Below, piece by piece: positions 16,402 to 23,963 of a stretch of 64,000 nucleotides of DNA (within the stretch, counting starts at the first letter, position 1; each line of letters begins with the position of its first letter). Origin of the DNA: an uncultured bacterium (GTDB lineage: Bacteria; Actinomycetota; Coriobacteriia; Coriobacteriales; Coriobacteriaceae); the NCBI GenBank assembly GCA_905215755.1, contig CAJMRE010000001.1, positions 1 to 64,000 on the forward strand, in the 5' to 3' direction. Made by a program: the position numbers and the translations under genes. Under the pieces are notes generated by a model. It was given only the letters and a program-made list of their open reading frames with translations, made no database searches and was not told the origin of the DNA.

Positions 16402-16410
16402 CCACAGGGG

Positions 16411-17193
16411 TTAGCGAAGGTCAAATACAGAGCGCGCATTTGCTAAAACTGCCGACTCAATGTGCTTAGCGTCACAGTTTTTGAGTGAGGCAATGCGCAT
16501 CGAGGTCCTTGTGAGCGATCTGATGAGCGACTGTGCGCTTGTTTCTGTGTTTGCCTCCGCCGGCGCATCGGTCTCGAGCAGTAAACGATCGAGTGGGATC
16601 TGTCGGGCGTATTCGCGACCGCGCTTGGTGGCGAGCATCCGCTCGTTCACGGAAAAATAACAGCCCGCATTACGCGCGCGGACGAGTTCGTCCGAAGTAC
16701 CGCTAAACCAGTGGAAGATGATAGCGGGGGAGTCGGGGTTTGGGATGAGTAGTCCATGCGATTCGAGGACGTCCAGTACGGCTCCTGCTGAACGAACGGC
16801 GTGAATTGATATCACTCGCCCGGTAAGAGGATGCTGCACGAGTGTATCGCAGAGCCAGTCAAATGCCTGTATTTGTAGCGGCTCACTTAAGGCAAAACGA
16901 GCGGAAAAGTCAAGTCCGACTTCGCCGATGTAGCGCTCTTGGGCAGCAAACTCGCAAAGCAGGTTGACTTCGGCGGGACCGCAGCGGCCGTCGGCGAGCC
17001 ACCAGGGGTGAAGCCCAACGCCGGCGATGATGCTTGGTTGGCGACGGGCGCGCTCGTTTGCGGCCGAAAAGTCGCGTGGGTCGACCCCGCAGTCAAAGAG
17101 CCCCAGACCCGACGCCGCCGACTCACTGGCTGCAGCATCGGGGCCGAGCATCAAATCAAGATGACAATGCGTGTCAAAGAATTGCGGTTCCAT
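16411..17193 (-). CDS. tatD: TatD-family metal-dependent hydrolase
   Basis: A 260-aa cytoplasmic TIM-barrel nuclease or hydrolase. The metal ligands are visible: His9 and His11 in DTHCHLD, Glu in YIGEVGLD, His in ISIHAVRS, His in IFHWFSG and Asp in LLLETDAP. TatD enzymes remove 3-prime DNA ends in repair or process D-aminoacyl substrates. Length is normal. It starts 14 nt after the stop of tcdA on the same strand, so the two form an operon. Confidence 0.85.
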   Translation of the reverse strand: MEPQFFDTHCHLDLMLGPDAAASESAASGLGLFDCGVDPRDFSAANERARRQPSIIAGVGLHPWWLADGRCGPAEVNLLCEFAAQERYIGEVGLDFSARFALSEPLQIQAFDWLCDTLVQHPLTGRVISIHAVRSAGAVLDVLESHGLLIPNPDSPAIIFHWFSGTSDELVRARNAGCYFSVNERMLATKRGREYARQIPLDRLLLETDAPAEANTETSAQSLIRSLTRTSMRIASLKNCDAKHIESAVLANARSVFDLR

Positions 17194-17207
17194 CGCAGGA
17201 CATTCTG

Positions 17208-18002
17208 CTAGTCCAGGCGTTGGCCGTCGGCGCGTACGCGCTCGGTGCCGCGCCCGCTGATCTGGCGGATAACCTCGCCGGCAATCATCTGACCCATGAT
17301 GGGCGGCATAAAGCTGGCGGTACCCAACTCGGTACGCTCGTGGATGTTGGACGGGTCGCGGGGTTGGGTCTTAACCGATTCCTCGCAGCTAAACAGCACG
17401 TGCAGACTCTTGATTCCGCGCTTCTTACATTCTTTGCGCATGATGCGGCTCATGGGGTCACGTACCGTATCGAAAATGTCGGCAAAGCGGAGGCACTCGG
17501 GATGGAGCTTGTTGGCCCCGCCCATGGAGCTAACCAAACGAATGTCGTGGTCCTGAGCATATTTGGCAATGGTGAGCTTGGCCGAGATGGTGTCGATGGC
17601 GTCGACGACGTAGTCGAGCTTGCCGTCCGTCTGCTCCAAAACGCTCGCGAAGAACTCGTCGATGTTGTCGCTCAGCAGGTATTCGGTGCGTTTGATAACG
17701 GTGGCGGTGGGATTGATGTCGTGGATCATGGCTTCCATAACATCGACCTTGCGCTTGTCGATAGTGCTGTGAAAGGCGATAGCCTGGCGATTGATATTGC
17801 TGGGCGCGACGATGTCCTTGTCCAGAATGACGAAATGACCAATGCCGCCGCGGGCGAGTGCCTCGCAGCAGTTGGAGCCCACGCCTCCGCAGCCGAGCAC
17901 CAACACCGTAGCATCGGCGAGCTTATCGAGTGCCTCGCGGCCCATGATGATCTCGAGCTTGGTGTCGCGTGTCTCGACGAGAGCGGCAGCGGTTTCGGTC
18001 AT
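17208..18002 (-). CDS. tcdA: tRNA threonylcarbamoyladenosine dehydratase (ThiF/E1-like)
   Basis: ATP-dependent enzyme that cyclises t6A37 of tRNA to ct6A. The 264 residues carry the E1-like nucleotide loop GCGGVGS at 37-43, the acidic/Arg motif DKDIVAPSNINRQ, and the C-terminal ELGTASFMPPIMGQMIAGEV typical of TcdA/CsdL. I chose the ATG at 18002, because GGAGG then stands 6 nt upstream; the ATG two codons earlier touches the ribosome site. Confidence 0.87.
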   Translation of the reverse strand: MTETAAALVETRDTKLEIIMGREALDKLADATVLVLGCGGVGSNCCEALARGGIGHFVILDKDIVAPSNINRQAIAFHSTIDKRKVDVMEAMIHDINPTATVIKRTEYLLSDNIDEFFASVLEQTDGKLDYVVDAIDTISAKLTIAKYAQDHDIRLVSSMGGANKLHPECLRFADIFDTVRDPMSRIMRKECKKRGIKSLHVLFSCEESVKTQPRDPSNIHERTELGTASFMPPIMGQMIAGEVIRQISGRGTERVRADGQRLD

Positions 18003-18088
18003 AGACATCCTCCGATGGGGAAGCGAATCGTGTTTTAGCTATCGCCATTATAGGTGTTATCGCGATTCCATTTGAGCCCTTGGGCTTG

Positions 18089-18117
18089 TTGAAATGGGAT
18101 CGGGGTTCGCATAAGAT
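18089..18117 (+). promoter_or_regulatory. Strong promoter of a candidate small RNA
   Basis: TTGAAA (18089-18094), spacer of exactly 17 bp, TAAGAT (18112-18117). No coding start follows; an intrinsic terminator lies about 100 nt downstream. Confidence 0.6.
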
Positions 18118-18123
18118 TGAAGC

Positions 18124-18219
18124 AGATGGCACCCGTTGCAGCGGGTTGGCCAACTCAAAAACACGTTTGTAGCGTGAGAAGTGGCCGTCTTCGCATTACG
18201 CGGAGGCGGCTATTTTTTT
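18124..18219 (+). ncRNA. Candidate structured small RNA, about 96 nt
   Basis: Bounded by a near-consensus promoter and a textbook terminator (11-bp stem 18184-18194/18200-18210, then seven T). Inside are two further short hairpins: ACCCG...CGGGT (18130-18145) and CACG...CGTG (18162-18176). No open frame with a ribosome site fits. It lies between divergent tcdA and sdpR. It does not show the conserved loops of SRP RNA, 6S RNA or tmRNA. It could alternatively be the leader of sdpR, but sdpR has its own promoter after the terminator. Confidence 0.5.
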
Positions 18220-18229
18220 GAGTACAAGA

Positions 18230-18267
18230 TTAGATAGTTAGACAAACATCTAAATATCGAGTATAGT
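18230..18267 (+). promoter_or_regulatory. Promoter and operator of sdpR/sdpI
   Basis: TTAGAC (18238-18243), 18-bp spacer, TATAGT (18262-18267). An inverted repeat TTAGAT (18230-18235) / ATCTAA (18248-18253) overlaps the -35 region, a good position for autorepression by the ArsR-type protein encoded next. Confidence 0.55.
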
Positions 18268-18301
18268 GTGCGCGTCATGAGAGATGATGAGAGGAGGTCT
18301 T

Positions 18302-18580
18302 ATGCCGGGAGAGGGTTTTAAGGCGCTTGCCGATCCAACGCGACGGCGCATTTTGGAGTTGCTGCGCGAGGGCAATTGCACGGCGGGGGAGCTTGCCGAG
18401 CATTTCGATATCAGTAAGCCGTCGCTGAGCCATCACTTGGCGACGCTCAAAAACGCCGGGTTGGTGACCGACGAGCGCCATGGCCAAAACATCGTATACA
18501 GCTTAAACACCACCGTCATGCAGGATTTGATTGGCTGGTTTATGGGTTTTACAAACACGGAAGGTGATAAGGATGAATAA
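18302..18580 (+). CDS. sdpR: ArsR/SdpR-type winged-helix repressor
   Basis: A 92-aa winged-helix DNA-binding protein: FKALADPTRRRILELLREG, then recognition helix FDISKPSLSHHLATLKNAGLV. It has no cysteine metal site, which argues for the SdpR/autorepressor branch rather than a metal sensor. AGGAGG precedes the ATG at 18302. Its stop overlaps the next start by 8 nt (ATGAATAA), so the repressor and the SdpI-like membrane protein are cotranslated, as in the Bacillus sdpRI operon. The symbol is by family and context. Confidence 0.82.
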   Translation: MPGEGFKALADPTRRRILELLREGNCTAGELAEHFDISKPSLSHHLATLKNAGLVTDERHGQNIVYSLNTTVMQDLIGWFMGFTNTEGDKDE

Positions 18581-19277
18581 CGAAAACAAGGGCATTCACC
18601 CCACGGGGGTATCGTCGCGCGTGTGGATTGCGCTGGTCGCTCTGTGCGTCGCCAATGTCGTAGCGCACCTCATGGTGATGCCGAGCTTGCCTGCGCAGAT
18701 TCCCACGCACTGGGGCGCGAACGGCGCCGTCGACGGTTGGGGTCCTAGCTGGATGGCCTCCGCGCTCGGCGTGCTGCCTCTGGCGCTTCTCGCAATGTTC
18801 TGCGTGGTGCCGCGCATCGACCCCAAAGGTGAGGCATATCGAACCTCGGGCAAGTTCTACCAGGGCTTCGTAATCGCCTTCACCTTGTTCATGTGCGCCA
18901 TAAGCTGGCTGGGAGAGCTTACGGTCTGGGGCGTGGTGCCGGCGGTCGGTTCGGTTAACGTGCTGATTTCCGGTGTTGTCGGTTTGCTGTTCATCGGCGT
19001 AGGCAACTACTTGCCGCGTGTGAAGCAGAACTATACGCTCGGTATCAAGACACCCTGGGCGCTTGCCGATCCCGAGAACTGGCGCCGTACGCAGCGTTTT
19101 GGCGGCGCCTGCTTTATGGTGCTGGGTATTGGCCTGATTGTGATGGGCGTGGCAGGCAGCGTGCTTTCGAGTGAAGTCGTCGCCGCGGTGATTGCGGTTC
19201 TGGCGTTTGGTTCGGTCGGAGCCATCTACGTCTACTCGTATCTGCTGTGGCGCAAATCGCAGCGAGCCGCTCGTTAA
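18573..19277 (+). CDS. sdpI: SdpI/DUF1648-family membrane protein
   Basis: A 234-aa inner-membrane protein with about six helices. The first segment ends with the DUF1648 hallmark PAQIPTHWGANGAVDGWG (near residue 40). The second half has the SdpI signature NYLPRVKQNYTLGIKTPWALADPENWRRTQRFGG region. In Bacillus, SdpI gives immunity to the SdpC toxin and helps induce its own operon through SdpR. No toxin gene is nearby, so the real ligand is open. It is translationally coupled to the repressor gene. Confidence 0.85.
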   Translation: MNNENKGIHPTGVSSRVWIALVALCVANVVAHLMVMPSLPAQIPTHWGANGAVDGWGPSWMASALGVLPLALLAMFCVVPRIDPKGEAYRTSGKFYQGFVIAFTLFMCAISWLGELTVWGVVPAVGSVNVLISGVVGLLFIGVGNYLPRVKQNYTLGIKTPWALADPENWRRTQRFGGACFMVLGIGLIVMGVAGSVLSSEVVAAVIAVLAFGSVGAIYVYSYLLWRKSQRAAR

Positions 19278-19343
19278 GGTTGCGGAAAACTAGCGTACGC
19301 AGTTCATAGTATGTTCCGGGGGACTTTTCCCAGGTAGTATTAG

Positions 19344-19370
19344 GGGGTATGGGCAACCATGCCCCTTTTT
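19344..19370 (+). terminator. Terminator after sdpI
   Basis: Stem GGGGTATGG / CCATGCCCC, loop GCAA, followed by TTTTT. It also separates sdpI from ettA. Confidence 0.8.
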
Positions 19371-19461
19371 CGTTACGTTTCAGAGCTGGTTCCCTCATTT
19401 CGTTTCCACTAAAGCGAATCAAGAATAGGGAAACAGCAGGTAGAAAGGATAAAACAGGCAA

Positions 19462-21141
19462 ATGGCAGAGTTTATCTACCAGATGTATCAGGCTCGCAAG
19501 GCCCATGGCGACAAGGTAATCCTTGACGACGTGACTCTGAGTTTCTACCCTGGCGCCAAGATCGGCGTTGTGGGTCCCAACGGCATGGGTAAGTCGACCC
19601 TGCTCAAGATCATGGCCGGCATCGAGGAAGTTTCCAACGGCGATGCCAGGCTTACCCCCGGCTACACCGTGGGTATCCTGCAGCAGGAGCCGCCGCTCGA
19701 CGACGACAAGACCGTCATCGAGAACGTGCGCATGGCATTTGGCGACATGATCGCCAAGGTCGATCGCTTCAACAAGATCGGCGAGGAGATGTGCGACCCG
19801 GATTGCGACATGGCCGCCCTCATGGCTGAGATGGGAAAGCTCCAGGACGAGATCGACGCCGCCGACGGCTGGGATATCGATTCCAAGCTCGGCCAGGCCA
19901 TGGACGCCCTGCAGCTGCCCGATTCCGACATGCCGGTCAACGTGCTTTCCGGCGGCGAGCGCCGCCGCGTGGCCCTGTGCAAGCTGCTGCTCGAGGCTCC
20001 CGACCTGCTGCTGCTCGACGAGCCCACGAACCACCTGGACGCCGAGTCGATCCTGTGGCTCGAGCACTTCCTGCACAACTACCAGGGCTCGGTGCTTGCC
20101 GTCACGCACGATCGCTACTTCCTGGATAACGTTGCCGAGTGGATCTGCGAGGTCGACCGCGGTCACCTTTATCCCTACAAGGGCAACTACTCCACGTATC
20201 TGGAGACCAAGGCCGCGCGTATCGAGGCACAGGGTAACCGCGATGCCAAGCTCGCCAAGCGCATGGAGGCCGAGCTCGAGTGGGTACGCAGCTCGCCCAA
20301 GGCTCGCCAGGCCAAGAACAAGGCCCGTCTGGCTCGCTACGAGGAGATGGAGGCCGAGGCCCGCGCAAGCCAGAAGCTCGACTGGACCGACATCCGCATT
20401 CCCGTTGGACCGCGTCTGGGCAACAAGGTGCTCGAGGCCCATCACCTGCACAAGGAGTTCGATGGCCGTGTGCTCATCGACGACCTTTCTTTCACCCTGC
20501 CGCGTAACGGCATCGTGGGCGTCATCGGCCCCAACGGTGTGGGCAAGACTACGCTCTTCAAGACCATCGTGGGCCTGGAGCCGCTGACTTCGGGCGAGCT
20601 CGAGGTGGGCGAGACCGTCAAGATCTCCTATGTCGATCAGAACCGTTCTGGCATCGACCCCGACAAGAACCTGTGGGAGGTCGTCTCGGATGGCCTGGAC
20701 CACATGATGGTCGGCGAGACCGAGGTCCCCAGCCGCGCGTACGTGGCGAGCTTTGGCTTTAAGGGCCAGGACCAGCAGAAGCGCGCTGGCGTACTCTCCG
20801 GTGGCGAGCGCAACCGTCTGAACCTGGCGCTCACGCTCAAGCAGGGCGGCAACCTGCTGCTCCTCGACGAGCCCACGAACGACCTCGACGTCGAGACACT
20901 GTCCTCGCTCGAGGCGGCGCTGCTCGAGTTCCCGGGCTGCTCGGTGGTCATTAGCCACGATCGTATGTTCCTGGACCGCGTCGCCACGCACATTCTGGCG
21001 TGGGAGGGCACCGACGAGAATCCGGGCAACTGGTATTGGTTCGAGGGCAACTTTGAGGCCTATCAGGCCAACCGTATCGAGCGCCTGGGTGAGGACGCAG
21101 CCCAGCCGCATCGTATCCACCGTAAGCTGACGCGCGACTAG
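19462..21141 (+). CDS. ettA: ABC-F translation factor EttA
   Basis: Energy-dependent translational throttle of 559 aa, a ribosome-binding ATPase without membrane domains. There are two ABC cassettes: Walker A GPNGMGKST (38-46) and GPNGVGKTT, signatures LSGGERRR and LSGGERNR, and Walker B LLLLDEPTNHLD and LLLLDEPTNDLD. Between them is the charged linker with the arm WVRSSPKARQAKNKARLARYEEM that marks EttA. Length matches E. coli EttA (555). Codon bias is strong, so expression is probably high. Confidence 0.95.
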   Translation: MAEFIYQMYQARKAHGDKVILDDVTLSFYPGAKIGVVGPNGMGKSTLLKIMAGIEEVSNGDARLTPGYTVGILQQEPPLDDDKTVIENVRMAFGDMIAKVDRFNKIGEEMCDPDCDMAALMAEMGKLQDEIDAADGWDIDSKLGQAMDALQLPDSDMPVNVLSGGERRRVALCKLLLEAPDLLLLDEPTNHLDAESILWLEHFLHNYQGSVLAVTHDRYFLDNVAEWICEVDRGHLYPYKGNYSTYLETKAARIEAQGNRDAKLAKRMEAELEWVRSSPKARQAKNKARLARYEEMEAEARASQKLDWTDIRIPVGPRLGNKVLEAHHLHKEFDGRVLIDDLSFTLPRNGIVGVIGPNGVGKTTLFKTIVGLEPLTSGELEVGETVKISYVDQNRSGIDPDKNLWEVVSDGLDHMMVGETEVPSRAYVASFGFKGQDQQKRAGVLSGGERNRLNLALTLKQGGNLLLLDEPTNDLDVETLSSLEAALLEFPGCSVVISHDRMFLDRVATHILAWEGTDENPGNWYWFEGNFEAYQANRIERLGEDAAQPHRIHRKLTRD

Positions 21142-21144
21142 ATC

Positions 21145-21171
21145 GTTACGCGGTTTTCCAAACCGCGTAAC
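21145..21171 (+). terminator. Hairpin after ettA, family GTTACGCGGTTT
   Basis: Perfect 12-bp arms GTTACGCGGTTT / AAACCGCGTAAC, loop TCC, 4 nt after the ettA stop. A close relative occurs in reverse orientation at 30888-30912. Confidence 0.65.
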
Positions 21172-21184
21172 TGCTCGACGCTGC

Positions 21185-21284
21185 GCGGGTCGCAAGCACC
21201 CCATCTTGCCGTTCAAGCCGTCGCTCGCGTACCGAAGTACGCGTCGCTCCTCTTTCACGGCAACCTGGGGCACTTGCGGCCCGC
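21185..21284 (+). repeat. 100-nt structured intergenic element, copy 1
   Basis: Nested pairing: outer arms 21185-21196 / 21273-21284 (GCGGGTCGCAAG / CTTGCGGCCCGC), then CCCCA/TGGGG, TTGCCG/CGGCAA, and an apical CGCGTAC/GTACGCG hairpin. The core is shared with the element at 59291-59389 on the other strand, where the outer arms are wholly different but still paired and the TTGCCG/CGGCAA pair is TTGGCG/CGCCAA. It lies between convergent ettA and the 433-aa gene. Confidence 0.75.
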
Positions 21285-21315
21285 TCGCTGTTGGTTACGC
21301 AACATCAACAAATAA

Positions 21316-21351
21316 AAACGGCTCAAATCCTGATTTGGATTTGAGCCGTTT
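21316..21351. terminator. Bidirectional terminator
   Basis: Perfect 14-bp arms AAACGGCTCAAATC / GATTTGAGCCGTTT with an A-rich left and T-rich right flank. It serves the leftward 433-aa gene and probably the end of ettA. Confidence 0.85.
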
Positions 21352-21355
21352 GTCG

Positions 21356-22657
21356 TTACTGCTCGGGTTCTTCGACTTTATCGATGGCCCAGGTGGATCC
21401 GAGACCGCCGGTGGTGTTGCGGCGGATGCGCACGGTAACCTCGCGGCGCTCGCCGGCCTGCGTGTAGCGCAGGGGGAAGCTTGCACGGTTTCGCGCGGCC
21501 TCGATGGTGCCGCGCTCGCGGGCGATCCAATAGTACTCGCCGACGATGCCGAGCGTGTCAGCGCCGTAGGGGAGATAGGTCGACAGCTGGTGTAGCAATG
21601 GACCGGGGCAGAAGACCTCGGTTGCGAAATCGATGGGGAAGTCCTCGGGGATGGCGGGCGCTACGGGTGCGGGGGCCGGTACCATCGTCGGTGCGAAGGC
21701 CTGATCATTGACGGGCGTCACCTCGATGACGGGCGCGGGTTCGGCGCCGAGTACTGATTCGGTGTCCGCTTTCGGCATCGCCGCGGAATCTGCGGGTTCG
21801 ACGATGGCAGGTGCGTCTGCGGTCGCGGTGTCGAACTCGACTTGCGGAGCGCTCTGATTCTCGACGCTCGACTTTGCCTCGATGGGCGTGGATGCCATGG
21901 TGGTGATGCCGGCGTTTGCGTTCTCGGGGTCATAGACGACCGTGAGCGAGATGGCGGGCTGCGGTGCCTCGGGTTCCGGCGTCGACTCGGTAGCGTCTTG
22001 ATCAGCGGACTCGTCGGGTTGATCGTCCTCGGCCTCGTCGCTAAAGACATCGCTGTTTTGGAACGCAGGCGTCTCGGGTTGGTTGGCGGCTTCTGCGGTT
22101 GTCGACTTGGGAGCCTCGTTGAGCTCCGCAGTGGCTTCCTGCTCTGATATGACTTCGGGATCGGTCGTGGCGGCGATTTCGGTTTCGGCTTCCGCTGTTA
22201 CCTCAATAGCGACTTCGATCTCTGTCTCGGGCTCGGGTTCCGGCACGGCTTCAACCATGACTTCGGGCTCGGGACGCTTAACGTGCTTGGGACGCACGGC
22301 CTTGAGGTCCTTCTCACCGCGCTTTTTCTTTTTGTAGGACTGCTTGGCGCCCTTGGCAGCCTTGGGCTTGTCCTCGCCCTTGGCAAGGGCGGCATCCCAG
22401 GCCTCGTTGGCGATGACGGTGGCATACAGGCGGCCGCCCTTAAAGACGGTCAGCTTAATGCAGTCGTTGAGCTCCTCGAGCAGCTCGCACGTGGACTCGA
22501 AGCCCAGGTCATAAGCGGTCATGTCGCCGGCGGCGAGCGCCTCCTCGACCTGTGTCATAAACGTTTGCTTGCCGCACCCAATCGCGTCGCGCAGCAGGCG
22601 ATACAGATAGATGTGGTTGCCCAGCGAAAGCGTGGGCCTAACTATTGTCTTGCTCAT
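21356..22657 (-). CDS. Unknown protein with Ala/Glu/Pro-rich linker
   Basis: A 433-aa protein I cannot assign. Residues 1-95 form a compact domain (SKTIVRPTLSLGNHIYLYRLL, then helices ending KGGRLYATVIANEAWD). Residues about 100-340 are low complexity: first Lys-rich (SYKKKKRGEKDLK), then acidic with many Glu-Pro and Ala. A second folded domain of about 85 residues closes the protein (LGIVGEYYWIARERG, RNRASFPLRYT, TVRIRRNTTGGLG). No signal peptide or membrane helix. AGGAG precedes the ATG at 22657, and a 16-bp palindrome lies just before it. The two-domain, flexible-linker design suggests a scaffold or nucleic-acid-binding role, but that is a guess. Confidence 0.65.
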   Translation of the reverse strand: MSKTIVRPTLSLGNHIYLYRLLRDAIGCGKQTFMTQVEEALAAGDMTAYDLGFESTCELLEELNDCIKLTVFKGGRLYATVIANEAWDAALAKGEDKPKAAKGAKQSYKKKKRGEKDLKAVRPKHVKRPEPEVMVEAVPEPEPETEIEVAIEVTAEAETEIAATTDPEVISEQEATAELNEAPKSTTAEAANQPETPAFQNSDVFSDEAEDDQPDESADQDATESTPEPEAPQPAISLTVVYDPENANAGITTMASTPIEAKSSVENQSAPQVEFDTATADAPAIVEPADSAAMPKADTESVLGAEPAPVIEVTPVNDQAFAPTMVPAPAPVAPAIPEDFPIDFATEVFCPGPLLHQLSTYLPYGADTLGIVGEYYWIARERGTIEAARNRASFPLRYTQAGERREVTVRIRRNTTGGLGSTWAIDKVEEPEQ

Positions 22658-22669
22658 GGCAAATCTCCT

Positions 22670-22685
22670 CTTTACACATGTAAAG
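22670..22685. promoter_or_regulatory. 16-bp palindrome before the 433-aa gene
   Basis: CTTTACACATGTAAAG, perfect apart from its two-base centre, ending directly before the GAGGAG ribosome site on the minus strand. It is an operator candidate, or a hairpin controlling translation. Its TTTACA/TGTAAA half sites recall those of the palindrome before deoC. Confidence 0.45.
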
Positions 22686-22729
22686 CATCTTACCATCGCA
22701 TAGCGTTCGCCATGGCGGCGCCCAAGGCA

Positions 22730-22763
22730 AACGGGCGCGAACCGCTTTCGATTCGCGCCCGTT
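22730..22763 (-). terminator. Terminator after the 320-aa surface protein gene
   Basis: Perfect 12-bp arms AACGGGCGCGAA / TTCGCGCCCGTT, with TTTGCC following on the minus strand. Confidence 0.75.
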
Positions 22764-22797
22764 GTACAGGTCGGTTATCTATGAGAGGCAAATGTAC

Positions 22798-23760
22798 TTA
22801 GTTGCCCGATGCCGTGCCTTGGCTCGAGTTGTCAGATGCCGTGCCGGACGCGGTTCCACTCGAGCTGTTCGAGCTGTTGGTGTTGTTGCTGTCTGCTGCG
22901 CCCGTTCCCGACGTGGTGTCGCTCGTCTGGCCTCCCGTGTTCGGCTGTGAACCGCCAGTCGTTTGGCTTGAGTCGGTCGTGCCGGACGGCGTGCCACTGT
23001 TGGCCGTAGAGGAATCGGTGCCCTGCGATTGGTTTTGGGTGTTCGAGGACGAATTGGCAGAGGTAGAACTGTCTTGCGTATCGTCCGTCTGCGCCTGCTG
23101 ATCCTGCGACTGGGTGTTGCCATTTGCATCGCTCTCGGTCGTGCGCGATGACAGAATCGGCTCGGGGCGTGCGCCCAAGCCCTCGCCGGCAGTGGTGATG
23201 AGAATGGCACCGGCGCAGGCAATGACCGCAACGATCGCAATGGCGACCGAGAAGATGATGACCTTCTTTTGTGTCTGGCTGCGCTCTGCCGCTGCTTTGG
23301 CACGCAGGCTGTTGGGGGCGACGCGGGCCGTGGTCGCGCGTCCCGCAATCTGGCGCATCTCCTGCGTGGTCGCAGCTCCGCCGAGGTGCTCGTTGTCATT
23401 GGGCTCAACGGGCTCGTAGGCACCGGCGGGATAGTCGACGGCTGCGTGCGTGCCCTTAATGGCTTCGGCACTCGCGGAGATAAAGTGGCGATAGACCTGC
23501 GAGGACACAACGGTGATGACCGAGCTCACGGCGGCGCCGATTACCGAGCCGGCAATGCCGATCTTGGAGGCAAGCGCAACACTTGTGGCCGCAGCCGCGG
23601 CGCCGGCGATGATCTGGGGGATAGAAATATCATCGAACAGGCCCTTTTTGGGCGCGATGGCCATGGTCTGGCCGATGGAGTGATTCTCGTGAACGCCGTT
23701 GTTGAGCGATGCCGGCGTCATGACGCGCGTGCGCGGCGCGTCGGTGTACTTGGTTGTCAT
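22798..23760 (-). CDS. Membrane protein with long Ser/Thr/Gly/Asn-rich tail
   Basis: A 320-aa protein I cannot name. After a cytoplasmic-looking start there are two hydrophobic segments (IIAGAAAAATSVALASKIG and AGSVIGAAVSSVITVVSS, residues about 49-88), a charged region, then a strong membrane helix VIIFSVAIAIVAVIACAGAI near 175. The last 110 residues are almost only S, T, G, N, Q and D, as in exported wall-spanning or glycosylated stalks. There is no LPxTG motif. GGGAGGA precedes the ATG at 23760. It is divergent from nadE. Confidence 0.65.
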   Translation of the reverse strand: MTTKYTDAPRTRVMTPASLNNGVHENHSIGQTMAIAPKKGLFDDISIPQIIAGAAAAATSVALASKIGIAGSVIGAAVSSVITVVSSQVYRHFISASAEAIKGTHAAVDYPAGAYEPVEPNDNEHLGGAATTQEMRQIAGRATTARVAPNSLRAKAAAERSQTQKKVIIFSVAIAIVAVIACAGAILITTAGEGLGARPEPILSSRTTESDANGNTQSQDQQAQTDDTQDSSTSANSSSNTQNQSQGTDSSTANSGTPSGTTDSSQTTGGSQPNTGGQTSDTTSGTGAADSNNTNSSNSSSGTASGTASDNSSQGTASGN

Positions 23761-23963
23761 ACGGGGTCCTCCCGGTGTAAATCTGCTTCGTTTCGTGTAG
23801 CCATCAGGGTACCCACCAGATGTGAATCGTACGTGACATTTAACAGATACCATCAACTCATCAATTGCTCACCAAGTTGGTGGGATGCGGTTACACCCGG
23901 CGGTTGAACTACAATAGGACTTGCTAATTGTTGTGAATGGCGTCTACGCACGGGAGCATTCTT

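Noticed and set aside
16171..16410. Target-site duplication flanking the 223-bp element
   Set aside because: The bases outside the two 26-bp ends (GTGT/CCAC) show no direct repeat.
18124..18219. Small signal-recognition-particle RNA or 6S RNA
   Set aside because: Lacks the conserved GGAA-tetraloop region of SRP RNA and is too short and wrongly structured for 6S RNA.
19114..21273. 719-codon minus-strand frame antisense to ettA
   Set aside because: Shadow of a highly biased gene; composition is an artefact and it would overlap two convincing genes completely.
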